Positions 35,264-45,197 of a DNA stretch of 64,000 nt are shown one piece after another. A program made the translations under genes and the position numbers. The notes beneath the pieces were generated by a model. That model was given only the letters and a program-made list of their open reading frames with translations, searched no databases and was not told the DNA's origin. The DNA lies in assembly GCA_905236755.1 (NCBI GenBank), contig CAJOCR010000001.1:124001-188000 (forward strand). The letters run 5' to 3'. This stretch comes from an uncultured Prevotella sp. GTDB lineage: Bacteria; Bacteroidota; Bacteroidia; Bacteroidales; Bacteroidaceae. Numbering within the stretch: position 1 is the first letter of the stretch; every line of letters begins with the position of its first letter.

Positions 35264-35839
35264 TTATTGTCCAACAGCTACCTTTGCATGACGGATAACC
35301 TTTTCATTAAGCAGGTAACCTGTCTGAACACAATCAATAACCTTGCCCTTCTTGTCATCACCCATACCAGGAACCATGGCTACAGCTTCATGATAATCAG
35401 TATTGAAATCAGCATTTTCTGTTTCAATCTTCTTCACACCAAGACTATTCAAGCAACCTTCGAACTTCTTGTAGATAAGTTCCCAACCTTCTTCAAGTTT
35501 ATTAATATCGTCGGCCTTGTCAGCATTGGCAATAGCGCGTTCCATGTCATCAAGAACAGGCAAAATGGCAGAAATAGTCTTCTCACCACCATTCAGAATA
35601 AGTTCTGTCTTTTCTTTCAGAGTGCGCTTCTTGTAGTTTTCAAACTCTGCCATAGTGCGCAAAAGCTGATCTTTCAGCTTTGCAATTTGCTCATTTGCCT
35701 CCTCAAGAGGGTCTTTCTCTGTTGCCTCTTCGTTTGCATCAGCCTGATTATCAGCAGTTTCTTCATCTACAGAGGTTTCCACAGTTTTTTCTGTGTTTTC
35801 AACCTCACACTCCATTTCTTTATTTTCTTTTTCTGACAT
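35264..35839 (-). CDS. grpE: Nucleotide exchange factor GrpE
   Basis: A 191-residue protein. The first ~50 residues are very acidic and low-complexity, then a long coiled coil (ANEQIAKLKDQLLRTMAEFE) and the C-terminal beta domain with the signature of GrpE (EAVAMVPGMGDDKKGKVIDC). It releases ADP from DnaK. It is the first gene of grpE-dnaJ-folC; I see no CIRCE-type repeat upstream. Confidence 0.96.
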   Translation of the reverse strand: MSEKENKEMECEVENTEKTVETSVDEETADNQADANEEATEKDPLEEANEQIAKLKDQLLRTMAEFENYKKRTLKEKTELILNGGEKTISAILPVLDDMERAIANADKADDINKLEEGWELIYKKFEGCLNSLGVKKIETENADFNTDYHEAVAMVPGMGDDKKGKVIDCVQTGYLLNEKVIRHAKVAVGQ

Positions 35840-35933
35840 AATCGTTATTTTATATTACTATAAAGGAGTGACTACAAATATCGTGCCACTCCTTTTATTT
35901 TTTCTAATGAAATGTATTTGATGAGTCTTTTTT

Positions 35934-37619
<1,686 letters not shown>

Positions 37620-37737
37620 TTACCTTATTATATAATAAATCGGCTGCAAAGGTACAATTTTTTTTTCAAACCCGAAAGAGTTTGAACAAAATAAGATAAA
37701 CAGAAGGCGTGCTTGTCAATATTTATTCTAAAATTAG

Positions 37738-37781
37738 GCTTCGAGATTCCTTCGAGATGGTTCCGAGATGCCTCTTAGATG
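37738..37781. repeat. Four 11-bp tandem units downstream of the TIGR02757 gene
   Basis: Plus-strand units GCTTCGAGATT, CCTTCGAGATG, GTTCCGAGATG, CCTCTTAGATG. CCTTCGAGATG is the exact reverse complement of a unit at 6593-6603. The array lies in the 187-base gap before the ABC-F gene. Confidence 0.75.
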
Positions 37782-37797
37782 ATCTTGAATCAATTTG

Positions 37798-38547
37798 TCA
37801 ATGATTTACACCATAACCAAAAAGTGCAAAATCACCTCTTACCGGGTCGTCAGGGAAGGCTTTGGCAAGAATCCTTGTTAGTTCCTTAGCTGCCGACATT
37901 GTTGTTGACTTAGTATTCATAAGTCCAAGTCTATTGGCCTCCTGCACCACATGAGTATCAAGCGGCATGATTAGTGTCTTGCGGTCAATAAACGAGCTCC
38001 AAATACCAAGATCAACAGGAGAATCGTCTCTAACCATCCATCTAAGAAACATACAAAGACGCTTACAACTGCTTTGAGTGTTCTGCGGAATGACCAAACT
38101 CGCAGGCTCGCCCTCAGGATTGAAATATTTCGTAATAGCCTCAATAAAGGTTATTGCCTCTTTATCCTGCACCATATCGGCTGCAAAGGCTCCCAAAGTG
38201 CCGTGTTCACAAAGAAGTTTGCGAAGTTTTGCAAAGAATCTGTTCATCGTTGCATTTGTATAAAGACGATAAAACGACTCGTCATTATCTGGTACATCCC
38301 AATTATATTCACCGCTTAGAACCCATCTATCAAGTTCTCCGTTTGCTCTTCGCAGCAGATATTCTATCTTTGGAATAAACATCTCGCGTGCCCCATAACT
38401 GAGACACGAAGCAACAAAAGCTGTCACTTCCTTATTTCGTCGCCCTGTAACATGGTGCATAAACCATGAAGGATCGTCGAAAAGAAACGATTCCGTTTCG
38501 TATCTGTCTGCCTCTTTGAGAAGAATATTGATAATGTCTTGATTCAT
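37798..38547 (-). CDS. TIGR02757 (DUF2400) family protein
   Basis: A 249-residue cytoplasmic protein. The family block RWMVRDDSPVDLGIWSSFID and the following LIMPLDTHVVQEANRLGL resemble the helix-hairpin-helix/DNA-glycosylase-like core suggested for this group. The function is unknown. The C-terminus (FALFGYGVNH) is typical of the family. It starts 13 bases after the GH10-like gene stop, so the two are probably co-transcribed. Confidence 0.85.
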   Translation of the reverse strand: MNQDIINILLKEADRYETESFLFDDPSWFMHHVTGRRNKEVTAFVASCLSYGAREMFIPKIEYLLRRANGELDRWVLSGEYNWDVPDNDESFYRLYTNATMNRFFAKLRKLLCEHGTLGAFAADMVQDKEAITFIEAITKYFNPEGEPASLVIPQNTQSSCKRLCMFLRWMVRDDSPVDLGIWSSFIDRKTLIMPLDTHVVQEANRLGLMNTKSTTMSAAKELTRILAKAFPDDPVRGDFALFGYGVNH

Positions 38548-38560
38548 GTTATATAACTTA

Positions 38561-40162
38561 TTAGTGCATAGGAATACAGAAAAATCCTATTCTATGACTT
38601 ACTCCCTTACGATTTACGCTTCGTATTTGATACATACCCGACGGAATTGCAGATACATCGGCCTTTGCATCCTTAACATATAAAGCTCTCAGCATGTTCC
38701 CTTCGACACTCGCCACAACAATAACATTATCTGTAGGAAAGAAACCTGCTGGTAATTCAACATATTTGCCACAAACCCTCAACATTTTCTTTGTCACTAT
38801 TTCTTTTTGATGGCTTTGTGCAGCTTCGCTCTCATTACCATATCTGTCCATAGCTGTTACAGCATAGTAACGCCCATTTCCTTCTGGAACAACCAAATGA
38901 TTAACCTCTTGACGGGCAATCATCAAATTCTCTGCATCCTTGATGTCAACAGGCCATTTTCTGCTGCTATATATATTATAAACAAGGTTCTTTTCCTTTT
39001 GCCAAGACAAATTCCCCGAAGCAAGCTTCAGGCCCTTTGGCACATCTGGAGCAGTTTTCTTTTCCCAGGTCATAGGCGGCACAAGGGCAGGATTTGTGTC
39101 AAAATCTCTACTTGCAAAGTCGTAGATACCTTTTACATCATCAGTAAAAAACTTACTACGGAAATAAGCATGCCCCATGCCATACTGGCGAAGTACATAC
39201 ATCTCGCGGGAGATTTCGCTCAAAGACCAGTTCTTCTCACTTGGAGAAAGGAAATAAATACCCAATCCCGGTGCAATTATTCTATCATTACTTTGTTCCT
39301 GCCAGTCAACAGCAAAAGGGTAGAAGTTGTTGCCTTTGAAGTACATCATAGGGAAGAGGGCATCCATCAATCCGTTCTTTACCCATTGTTGCGCATCTTG
39401 CATAACCACATCGCGAGCATTCCATCCGTGAGCCCAATAACGTGTCAAATCACTTGCTTTACCCACAGGCGAGCAACTTATTTTCACCCAAGGTTTTATG
39501 CCCTTCACCGAGCGGTTTACAGCTTCAACAATTCGTGTTATATTTCGTCGGGCAGCATCAGCGTTTATACGAATCTTCCAAGTTTCCGGATAACGAATAT
39601 AATCAAGATGAATGCCGTCAACATCATAGTTGCTGGCAATCTCGTAACACATCTGTGAAATATAGTCTGCCGTCTGTTCCTTTTCCGGATTCATATAGCC
39701 CTCATCACCTATCTTGCAAACAAGATTAGGATATTTCTTTCTAAGACGTTGGCAACCTAATTTGTTCCACTTTCCCACAGGAATAGTTACCACCCAAGCA
39801 TGAAGTTCCATACCACGTTTGTGACATTCGTCAATAGCAAACTGAAGAGCATCGTATCCTGGACTTTTTCCAGGAAAACCACTCAAACATCCATCCCAAG
39901 GTTCATATACAGAAGGGTATATAGTTGTTGCACGAACACGAGTCTGCAAGAGAATAGTATTTACGCCAGCCTTTTGCAGCTTATTCAAAATAGAACAAAA
40001 TTCCTGTCTCTGTTTTTCAGCCGACAATTCCGACTGAGAATAGGAGTGTGGCCAGTCGAGCCCACCTATAGTAGTAAGCCATACAGCACGCACCTCTCGT
40101 TTCTGGGCACCTACCGCAAGCATTATAAATAGCAATATTATGACAAGAACATTTCTTTTCAT
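38561..40162 (-). CDS. Exported GH10-like (DUF187/GHL10) glycosyl hydrolase
   Basis: A 533-residue protein with a signal peptide (MKRNVLVIILLFIMLAVGAQ). The TIM-barrel region contains REVRAVWLTTIGGLDW, VNTILLQTRVRATTIYPS, LHAWVVTIPVGKWN and VDGIHLDYIRYPETW, typical of the YngK/GHL10 group linked to cell-envelope glycan turnover. A C-terminal Fn3-like part (~380-470) follows. The ATG is only 5 bases after a TATCTTTG element, so the mRNA may be leaderless. Confidence 0.88.
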   Translation of the reverse strand: MKRNVLVIILLFIMLAVGAQKREVRAVWLTTIGGLDWPHSYSQSELSAEKQRQEFCSILNKLQKAGVNTILLQTRVRATTIYPSVYEPWDGCLSGFPGKSPGYDALQFAIDECHKRGMELHAWVVTIPVGKWNKLGCQRLRKKYPNLVCKIGDEGYMNPEKEQTADYISQMCYEIASNYDVDGIHLDYIRYPETWKIRINADAARRNITRIVEAVNRSVKGIKPWVKISCSPVGKASDLTRYWAHGWNARDVVMQDAQQWVKNGLMDALFPMMYFKGNNFYPFAVDWQEQSNDRIIAPGLGIYFLSPSEKNWSLSEISREMYVLRQYGMGHAYFRSKFFTDDVKGIYDFASRDFDTNPALVPPMTWEKKTAPDVPKGLKLASGNLSWQKEKNLVYNIYSSRKWPVDIKDAENLMIARQEVNHLVVPEGNGRYYAVTAMDRYGNESEAAQSHQKEIVTKKMLRVCGKYVELPAGFFPTDNVIVVASVEGNMLRALYVKDAKADVSAIPSGMYQIRSVNRKGVSHRIGFFCIPMH

Positions 40163-40167
40163 GCTTG

Positions 40168-40175
40168 CAAAGATA
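40168..40175 (-). promoter_or_regulatory. -7 element TATCTTTG abutting the GH10-like start
   Basis: TATCTTTG on the minus strand ends 5 bases before the ATG at 40162. TTTC (one base off TTTG) lies at the proper spacing upstream. The +1 would fall at or next to the start codon. Confidence 0.55.
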
Positions 40176-40230
40176 ATAAAAAATGTGGAATGTGAAATAT
40201 ATTCTGTTTTTTATGTGCGTATTCCAGCCG

Positions 40231-40260
40231 ATAGTTCTCCCTTCTCCACTGGGGAGGGGA
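40231..40260. repeat. C-rich/G-rich element
   Basis: tctcccttctccactggggagggga in the gap between the divergent GH10-like and cstA genes. It has the same style as the elements in other gaps of this window. Confidence 0.4.
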
Positions 40261-40293
40261 TGATAATAATTTAAAATAAAACAGGGTAATTAT

Positions 40294-40324
40294 TTTGTAA
40301 TTTAACAACAAATCCGTACTTTTG
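40294..40324 (+). promoter_or_regulatory. cstA promoter (TTTG-N19-TACTTTTG)
   Basis: TTTG at 40294-40297 and TACTTTTG at 40317-40324 are exactly 19 bases apart, a perfect Bacteroidetes promoter. The leader to the ATG at 40355 is about 25 nt. Confidence 0.75.
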
Positions 40325-40354
40325 CATAACAGTTTTAAATAGAGCGAAATAAAA

Positions 40355-41917
40355 ATGATTTCTTTTTCTTTTAGCCTTTTGGCTATTTTGATAGGCTATT
40401 TTGTCTATGGCAAGTTTATTGACCACGTTTTTGGCCCCGACAATCGCAAAACACCAGCTATTGAGAAATCTGATGGTGTTGACTTCATTGTTCTTCCTAC
40501 ATGGAAGATTTTCATGATTCAATTTCTAAACATTGCAGGCACGGGTCCAATCTTCGGTGCCATCATGGGTGCATGGTATGGCCCTGTGGCTTATCTATGG
40601 ATAGTTCTTGGCTGCATCTTTGCTGGAGCCATGCACGATTATATGAGTGGTATGCTGAGTATTAGAAACGGAGGAGCCAACCTTCCAGAACTCGTTGGAA
40701 AATACTTGGGCAACACCACCAAAAAGATAATGCTTGTTTTCTCTATCCTTTTATTGCTCATGGTTGGAGCCGTTTTCGTATATAGTCCAGCTATAATTCT
40801 TACCTCGTTTTGGGACAACAAGATGTTCTGGATAGTACTCATCTTCGTTTACTACGTTATTGCCACTCTGTTGCCAATAGACAAGATCATAGGCAGAATA
40901 TATCCTTTGTTTGCATTCTCTCTGTTGTTTATGGCAGCAGCCCTGCTTGTGGGACTTTTTATAAAGATGCCTGCCATTCCAGAGCTATGGGAAAATGCTT
41001 TAGACGGTAATCTCAATCAGCCTGCATCAATATTAGGTGCAGACAGCTTTATGACCAAGAACGCCCTTTTTCCTTGTCTTTTCATCACTATTGCCTGCGG
41101 AGCAATCTCTGGCTTCCACGCCACACAAAGTCCGCTGATGGCTCGTTGCATGAAAAGCGAGAAGATGGGCCGTCCAATTTTCTATGGTTCAATGATTACA
41201 GAAGGAATCGTTGCCTTGATATGGGCAACCGCAAGTATGTATTTCTTCTATTATGGTGGCTGGAAGGAGTGTGTTGATGCCAACACACTAAATGCTTTCA
41301 TGCAGCAAGCTGGTACCGAAGGCGGCAAAACATTAGTACAATATTTTGATGCACCAACGGTGGTAAAACTCATTTGCAGCTCTTGGTTAGGCGTTTTTGG
41401 TGGTATTCTTGCTATGTTTGGTGTTGTTGCTGCGCCTATCACAAGTGGTGACACAGCCCTTCGCAGCGCTCGACTTATCATTGCCGACAGCTTGCATATA
41501 TCACAGAAAACAATTAAAAAGCGTTTAATTATTGCCCTTCCTGTTTTTACCGTTTCCTTAGGCATACTTATCTGGCAGATGGAAAATCCTGATGGTTTCA
41601 ACGTAATATGGCAATATTTCGGCTGGTCTAACCAGGCTTTGAGTGTGTTCACGCTTTGGACTATTACAGCATATCTCTGTCTGAAACACAAGCCTTTCCT
41701 TGTGTCGCTTATTCCAGCGCTCTTCATGACAACTGTATGCTCTACCTTCATATTTGTTTCTCCACAGGCATTCAATCTCGGAGAAACAGGCTATTATCTT
41801 GGTGTTGCAGTTCTTATAGTAGCTTGCGTATGGTTCTGCGTTTGGTACAAGCGTGCAAGTTTTTATGTTTGTGAGTTCTTATTCACTAAACTATCAACCC
41901 CAAAACTAAAAAACTAA
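40355..41917 (+). CDS. cstA: Carbon starvation protein A family transporter
   Basis: A 520-residue inner-membrane protein with ~14 hydrophobic helices and CstA motifs (IAGTGPIFGAIMGAWYGPVA, HDYMSGMLSIRNGGANLPE, SGFHATQSPLMARCMKSE). It is shorter than the ~700-residue E. coli protein, as is normal for this phylum. CstA-type proteins take up pyruvate or peptides. The last residues (LSTPKLKN) are encoded by the start of an A-rich intergenic repeat. Confidence 0.92.
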   Translation: MISFSFSLLAILIGYFVYGKFIDHVFGPDNRKTPAIEKSDGVDFIVLPTWKIFMIQFLNIAGTGPIFGAIMGAWYGPVAYLWIVLGCIFAGAMHDYMSGMLSIRNGGANLPELVGKYLGNTTKKIMLVFSILLLLMVGAVFVYSPAIILTSFWDNKMFWIVLIFVYYVIATLLPIDKIIGRIYPLFAFSLLFMAAALLVGLFIKMPAIPELWENALDGNLNQPASILGADSFMTKNALFPCLFITIACGAISGFHATQSPLMARCMKSEKMGRPIFYGSMITEGIVALIWATASMYFFYYGGWKECVDANTLNAFMQQAGTEGGKTLVQYFDAPTVVKLICSSWLGVFGGILAMFGVVAAPITSGDTALRSARLIIADSLHISQKTIKKRLIIALPVFTVSLGILIWQMENPDGFNVIWQYFGWSNQALSVFTLWTITAYLCLKHKPFLVSLIPALFMTTVCSTFIFVSPQAFNLGETGYYLGVAVLIVACVWFCVWYKRASFYVCEFLFTKLSTPKLKN

Positions 41918-41949
41918 AGAATTCAAAAACTCATAGTTAACTCAAACCT

Positions 41950-41980
41950 TTTGGATATTGTTATATTTTTCATATCTTTG
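41950..41980 (+). promoter_or_regulatory. recR promoter (TTTG-N19-TATCTTTG)
   Basis: TTTG at 41950-41953 and TATCTTTG at 41973-41980 with a 19-base spacer. The ATG at 41985 is 4 bases after the -7 element, which places +1 at about the start codon. Confidence 0.78.
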
Positions 41981-41984
41981 CAGC

Positions 41985-42596
41985 ATGGAACAACATTATC
42001 CATCAAGGTTATTAGAAAAGGCTGTTCAGGAATTCTCAACTCTTCCTGGCATAGGTCGCAAAACAGCTTTGCGCCTTGTTTTGGCTATGCTAAAGCGCGA
42101 CACAGAAGAAGTTGATGCATTTACTGAAGCTATTCACAATGTGAAACACGATGTGAAGTATTGCAAAGTGTGTCATAATATCAGCGATACTGATATATGT
42201 CCTATATGTTCTGACGAACGACGTGACAAATCAACTATATGTGTTGTTGAGAACATACAGGATGTAATGGCTGTAGAGAACACCCAGCAGTTTAATGGTC
42301 TTTATCACGTTTTAGGCGGAATAATTTCGCCTATGGATGGTATTGGCCCTTCCGACATTGAGGTTGAATCACTTGTTGAACGTGTTAAAGAAGGTGGCAT
42401 ACAAGAAGTTATTCTTGCTCTCAGTTCCACCATGGAAGGAGATGCAACAAACTTCTATATATCACGAAAACTATCTGATTATGATGTAAAACTCTCGGTT
42501 ATTGCTCGTGGTATCTCTGTTGGCGATGAACTCGAATATACTGATGAAGTAACATTGGGAAGAAGTATCGTAAACAGAACACTCTTCACAAGATAA
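41985..42596 (+). CDS. recR: Recombination mediator RecR
   Basis: A 203-residue protein from the ATG at 41985 ([20 protein letters not shown]); earlier in-frame codons lie inside the promoter. It has the helix-hairpin-helix [16 protein letters not shown], the zinc finger [16 protein letters not shown] and a Toprim domain with [13 protein letters not shown] and [13 protein letters not shown]. It loads RecA at gaps with RecO/RecF in the cytoplasm. The leader is probably absent. Confidence 0.97.
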   Translation: MEQHYPSRLLEKAVQEFSTLPGIGRKTALRLVLAMLKRDTEEVDAFTEAIHNVKHDVKYCKVCHNISDTDICPICSDERRDKSTICVVENIQDVMAVENTQQFNGLYHVLGGIISPMDGIGPSDIEVESLVERVKEGGIQEVILALSSTMEGDATNFYISRKLSDYDVKLSVIARGISVGDELEYTDEVTLGRSIVNRTLFTR

Positions 42597-42627
42597 CCAC
42601 AATTATCAAGATTATAATATAAAAACA

Positions 42628-43086
42628 ATGGAAAAAAAACAAGGATTAAAGCAAACACAACGTGCCTTGATGGCTGTTTATATAGGTATGATGTCTTTCG
42701 CCATTATATGGGTAGGCCTATGCGAATTAACAACACCTAATTTCATCGGTCTTCTGCAAAAAGAAACAGAAATGTTTTTTATATGCAAGACAGTATTAGT
42801 GATAAGCACTCTTGCCTTGATTCCTTTGGCACTCCGCCTCTTTAAGTTTCGCAAGATTCACGAGGAACTCATCAACGACACAACCCCTAATCATGCAAAA
42901 CTATTAGTATATGGCATGTTGCGCATGGATATGCTTCATTTTCCAATGATAATAAACATTTTGCTTTATTATTTCTTTATGGAGCCAGGCTTTGGATACA
43001 TGGCTATTGTTTTGTTTCTTAGCAGTCTCTTTATAGTTCCTACCATGAAGAGATGTGAAGCCGAAGTAACAGAAAGCGAAGCATGA
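42628..43086 (+). CDS. Four-helix membrane protein of unknown function
   Basis: A 152-residue protein with helices near ALMAVYIGMMSFAIIWVGL, FICKTVLVISTLALIPLAL, MDMLHFPMIINILLYYFFM and YMAIVLFLSSLFIVPTM. There are no signal or catalytic motifs. It overlaps the glycosyltransferase gene by 4 bases (ATGA), so the two are translationally coupled, with recR upstream by 31 bases. I do not recognise a named family. Confidence 0.7.
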   Translation: MEKKQGLKQTQRALMAVYIGMMSFAIIWVGLCELTTPNFIGLLQKETEMFFICKTVLVISTLALIPLALRLFKFRKIHEELINDTTPNHAKLLVYGMLRMDMLHFPMIINILLYYFFMEPGFGYMAIVLFLSSLFIVPTMKRCEAEVTESEA

Positions 43087-44276
43087 AATTATCTGTTATC
43101 ATAGTAAACTACAATGTAAAATACTATCTCGCGCAATGCCTTCATTCGCTCGAGAAAGCCCTCTATGGCATTGAGTCTGAGATTATCGTCGTAGATAATC
43201 ATTCTCGCGACAATAGCGTTGAATATCTGCGAGCCATTTATCCTAACGTTCGCTATATTGAGAACAACCATAACGATGGCTTTGCCAAAGCAAACAACAA
43301 AGCCATACGCCAAGCAAAAGGTGAATACATTCTATTACTTAATCCTGACACTATAGTAGGAGAGCAAACCATTGCACGCGCTGTCAATTTTCTCGACATG
43401 CACCCAGGAAGCGGCACATTAGGCGTTAAGATGCTCAATACCGATGGCACCTACGCCATGGAAAGCCGTAGGGGAGTGCCAACCCCAATGACAGCATTCT
43501 ACAAGTTTACTGGACTATGGAAACGCTATCCAAACAATCGTAAGTTTGCCCGCTACTACATGAGCTATCTCTCATGGGACGAACCACACAAGATTGACAT
43601 TGTCAGCGGAGCCTTCTGCATGCTGAAACGTGAGGTTATCGAGAAAGTTGGACTTCTCGATGAAGACTATTTCATGTATGGCGAAGACATAGATCTCAGC
43701 TATCGCATTCAGAAAGCAGGCTACACCAACTGGTATCTGCCTGTAGAAATACTGCATTACAAAGGCGAGAGCACCCAGAAAACAAGCTTCAGATACGTAC
43801 ATGTTTTCTATGGTGCAATGTACATCTTCTATCGCAAGCATTTTGCAAGTGCATCACGTTGGCTGAACATTCCTGTTCATCTTGCTATTTTCATAAAAGC
43901 TTCTCTTGCTTTAATAAATAATGTATATAATGGCATTATTAAGTCATTGGGATTCTTTTGCCATCACAAGACAGAAGAACCGCTATACATTCTTTTCTGT
44001 AGCAAAGACAATTTAGAACGTTGTCAGGAGCTTGTAAAAAGAAACGGCATTTCAGCCGAGATAACAGAGGCCAGCGAAGACACCATGCCACAAGGCCACG
44101 TTACACGTGATATTAGCAAGAAAGCCGCATCCGTGTGTGTTGTTTACGACACATCTGTCTTTGCCTATCGCCATGTGTTTGCTTTCATGCAGGCGCAACC
44201 GCAACCACACGTAAAAATTGGAACGTATCATCCAGAACGCAATACTATCATAACCCCTAACGAAACATTACGATGA
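43083..44276 (+). CDS. GT2-family glycosyltransferase
   Basis: A 397-residue protein. The GT-A fold begins LSVIIVNYNVKYYLAQCLHS with IIVVDNHSRDNS, the DxD-like LLNPDTIVG and acceptor-side GEDIDLSYRIQKAGY. A hydrophobic stretch near LNIPVHLAIFIKASLALI suggests membrane contact. The residues after ~300 are an extra domain of unclear role. The substrates are unknown; the family usually adds rhamnose or other sugars to envelope glycans. It overlaps genes on both sides by 4 bases. Confidence 0.9.
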   Translation: MKLSVIIVNYNVKYYLAQCLHSLEKALYGIESEIIVVDNHSRDNSVEYLRAIYPNVRYIENNHNDGFAKANNKAIRQAKGEYILLLNPDTIVGEQTIARAVNFLDMHPGSGTLGVKMLNTDGTYAMESRRGVPTPMTAFYKFTGLWKRYPNNRKFARYYMSYLSWDEPHKIDIVSGAFCMLKREVIEKVGLLDEDYFMYGEDIDLSYRIQKAGYTNWYLPVEILHYKGESTQKTSFRYVHVFYGAMYIFYRKHFASASRWLNIPVHLAIFIKASLALINNVYNGIIKSLGFFCHHKTEEPLYILFCSKDNLERCQELVKRNGISAEITEASEDTMPQGHVTRDISKKAASVCVVYDTSVFAYRHVFAFMQAQPQPHVKIGTYHPERNTIITPNETLR

Positions 44277-44791
44277 AAGATTCAGCCCTTCCCTTTGTAG
44301 AACTCAGAGCCATGGAGCCTGAAGATCTTGACACATTATATAAAATAGAGAACGACAAAGAAATGTGGAACGTCAGCACAACCAACGTTCCATATTCTAA
44401 ATACGTGCTTCATCAGTATATCGCCAATGCCACAAACGACATATATACCGACAAACAAGTGCGCATGATAGCCATCGACGATAGGGGAGAAACGGTAGGA
44501 ATTGTTGATTTGGTTAATTTTTCACCGCAACATCAACGGGCCGAACTCGGAATAGTGGTACTTAAAGAGCGACAAAAACAAGGTTTTGGTAAGGCAATCA
44601 TCACAAAAATCATTGAATATTGCAGAAATGTTATCCATCTGCACCAAATTTACGGAATTGTTGCCAGCGATAATATTTCATCAATAAAACTCTTTAACGA
44701 CCTGAATTTCAGCGAAGTAGTTCGACTGCCCCATTGGTTATACGATGGAAAAGCCTATAAAGACGCAATAATGATGCAATTTTTTTTGTAA
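44273..44791 (+). CDS. GNAT-family N-acetyltransferase
   Basis: A 172-residue protein in the RimJ/SpeG style: VELRAMEPEDLDTLYKIEND at the N-terminus, the acetyl-CoA loop VVLKERQKQGFGKAII and the late ASDNISSIKLFNDLNF motif. The substrate is not readable. It overlaps the glycosyltransferase gene by 4 bases; it might acetylate the same surface sugar or an amino sugar precursor. Confidence 0.88.
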   Translation: MKDSALPFVELRAMEPEDLDTLYKIENDKEMWNVSTTNVPYSKYVLHQYIANATNDIYTDKQVRMIAIDDRGETVGIVDLVNFSPQHQRAELGIVVLKERQKQGFGKAIITKIIEYCRNVIHLHQIYGIVASDNISSIKLFNDLNFSEVVRLPHWLYDGKAYKDAIMMQFFL

Positions 44792-44807
44792 AAAATACGG
44801 GTAAACA

Positions 44808-44839
44808 TTTGGTGGAATAAAAAATAATACCTACCTTTG
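44808..44839 (+). promoter_or_regulatory. tRNA-Asp promoter (TTTG-N20-TACCTTTG)
   Basis: TTTG at 44808-44811 and TACCTTTG at 44832-44839, a 20-base spacer. It lies 28 bases before the first tRNA. Confidence 0.78.
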
Positions 44840-44867
44840 CACTCGCAATCAAGAAAGCAACCTAAAT

Positions 44868-44941
44868 GGTGCGTTAGTTCAGTTGGTTAGAATGCCTGCC
44901 TGTCACGCAGGAGGTCACGAGTTCGAGTCTCGTACGCACCG
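44868..44941 (+). tRNA. tRNA-Asp (GUC), copy 1
   Basis: A 74-nt cloverleaf: acceptor GGTGCGT/ACGCACC with discriminator G, anticodon stem CTGCC..GGCAG-type around GTC (loop CTGTCAC), and T-loop GTTCGAGTC. CCA is not encoded. Confidence 0.97.
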
Positions 44942-44969
44942 CTTAATTGCTCAGAAAAGATTCACCACT

Positions 44970-45043
44970 GGTGCGTTAGTTCAGTTGGTTAGAATGCCTG
45001 CCTGTCACGCAGGAGGTCACGAGTTCGAGTCTCGTACGCACCG
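44970..45043 (+). tRNA. tRNA-Asp (GUC), copy 2
   Basis: Identical over all 74 bases to the copy 28 bases upstream; same anticodon GTC. It is probably made from the same transcript, which ends at the hairpin just after it. Confidence 0.97.
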
Positions 45044-45047
45044 CAGA

Positions 45048-45077
45048 AAGTCTTCACTTCTTAGTGGAGGCTTTTTT
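45048..45077 (+). terminator. Intrinsic terminator of the tRNA-Asp pair
   Basis: AAGTCTTCACT / AGTGGAGGCTT stem (two G-U pairs) with loop TCTT, followed by a T-run, 4 bases after the second tRNA. Confidence 0.85.
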
Positions 45078-45084
45078 GCTTTAC

Positions 45085-45196
45085 AAGTTTTTTAGTTTTA
45101 AGTTTAATAGTTTTTAGTTGTGTAAGTTTTTAAGTTCTAACACAAAAACTCATAAACTCACCAACTCATAAACTCAATAACTCACCAACTCACATA
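45085..45196. repeat. Inverted array of agttttta / aactcataa units
   Basis: T-rich units (tttagttttaagtttaatagttttt) turn at the junction AGTTTTTAAGTTCTAAC (45125-45141) into A-rich units (aactcataaactcaccaactc). The same 17-base junction and order recur at 47330-47346. It lies just before the NifX-like gene. Confidence 0.7.
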
Positions 45197-45197
45197 T

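Noticed and set aside
44883..45095. Plus-strand ORF with a repeated peptide
   Set aside because: It is the translation of the two identical tRNA-Asp genes; the repeat is in the RNA genes, not a protein.
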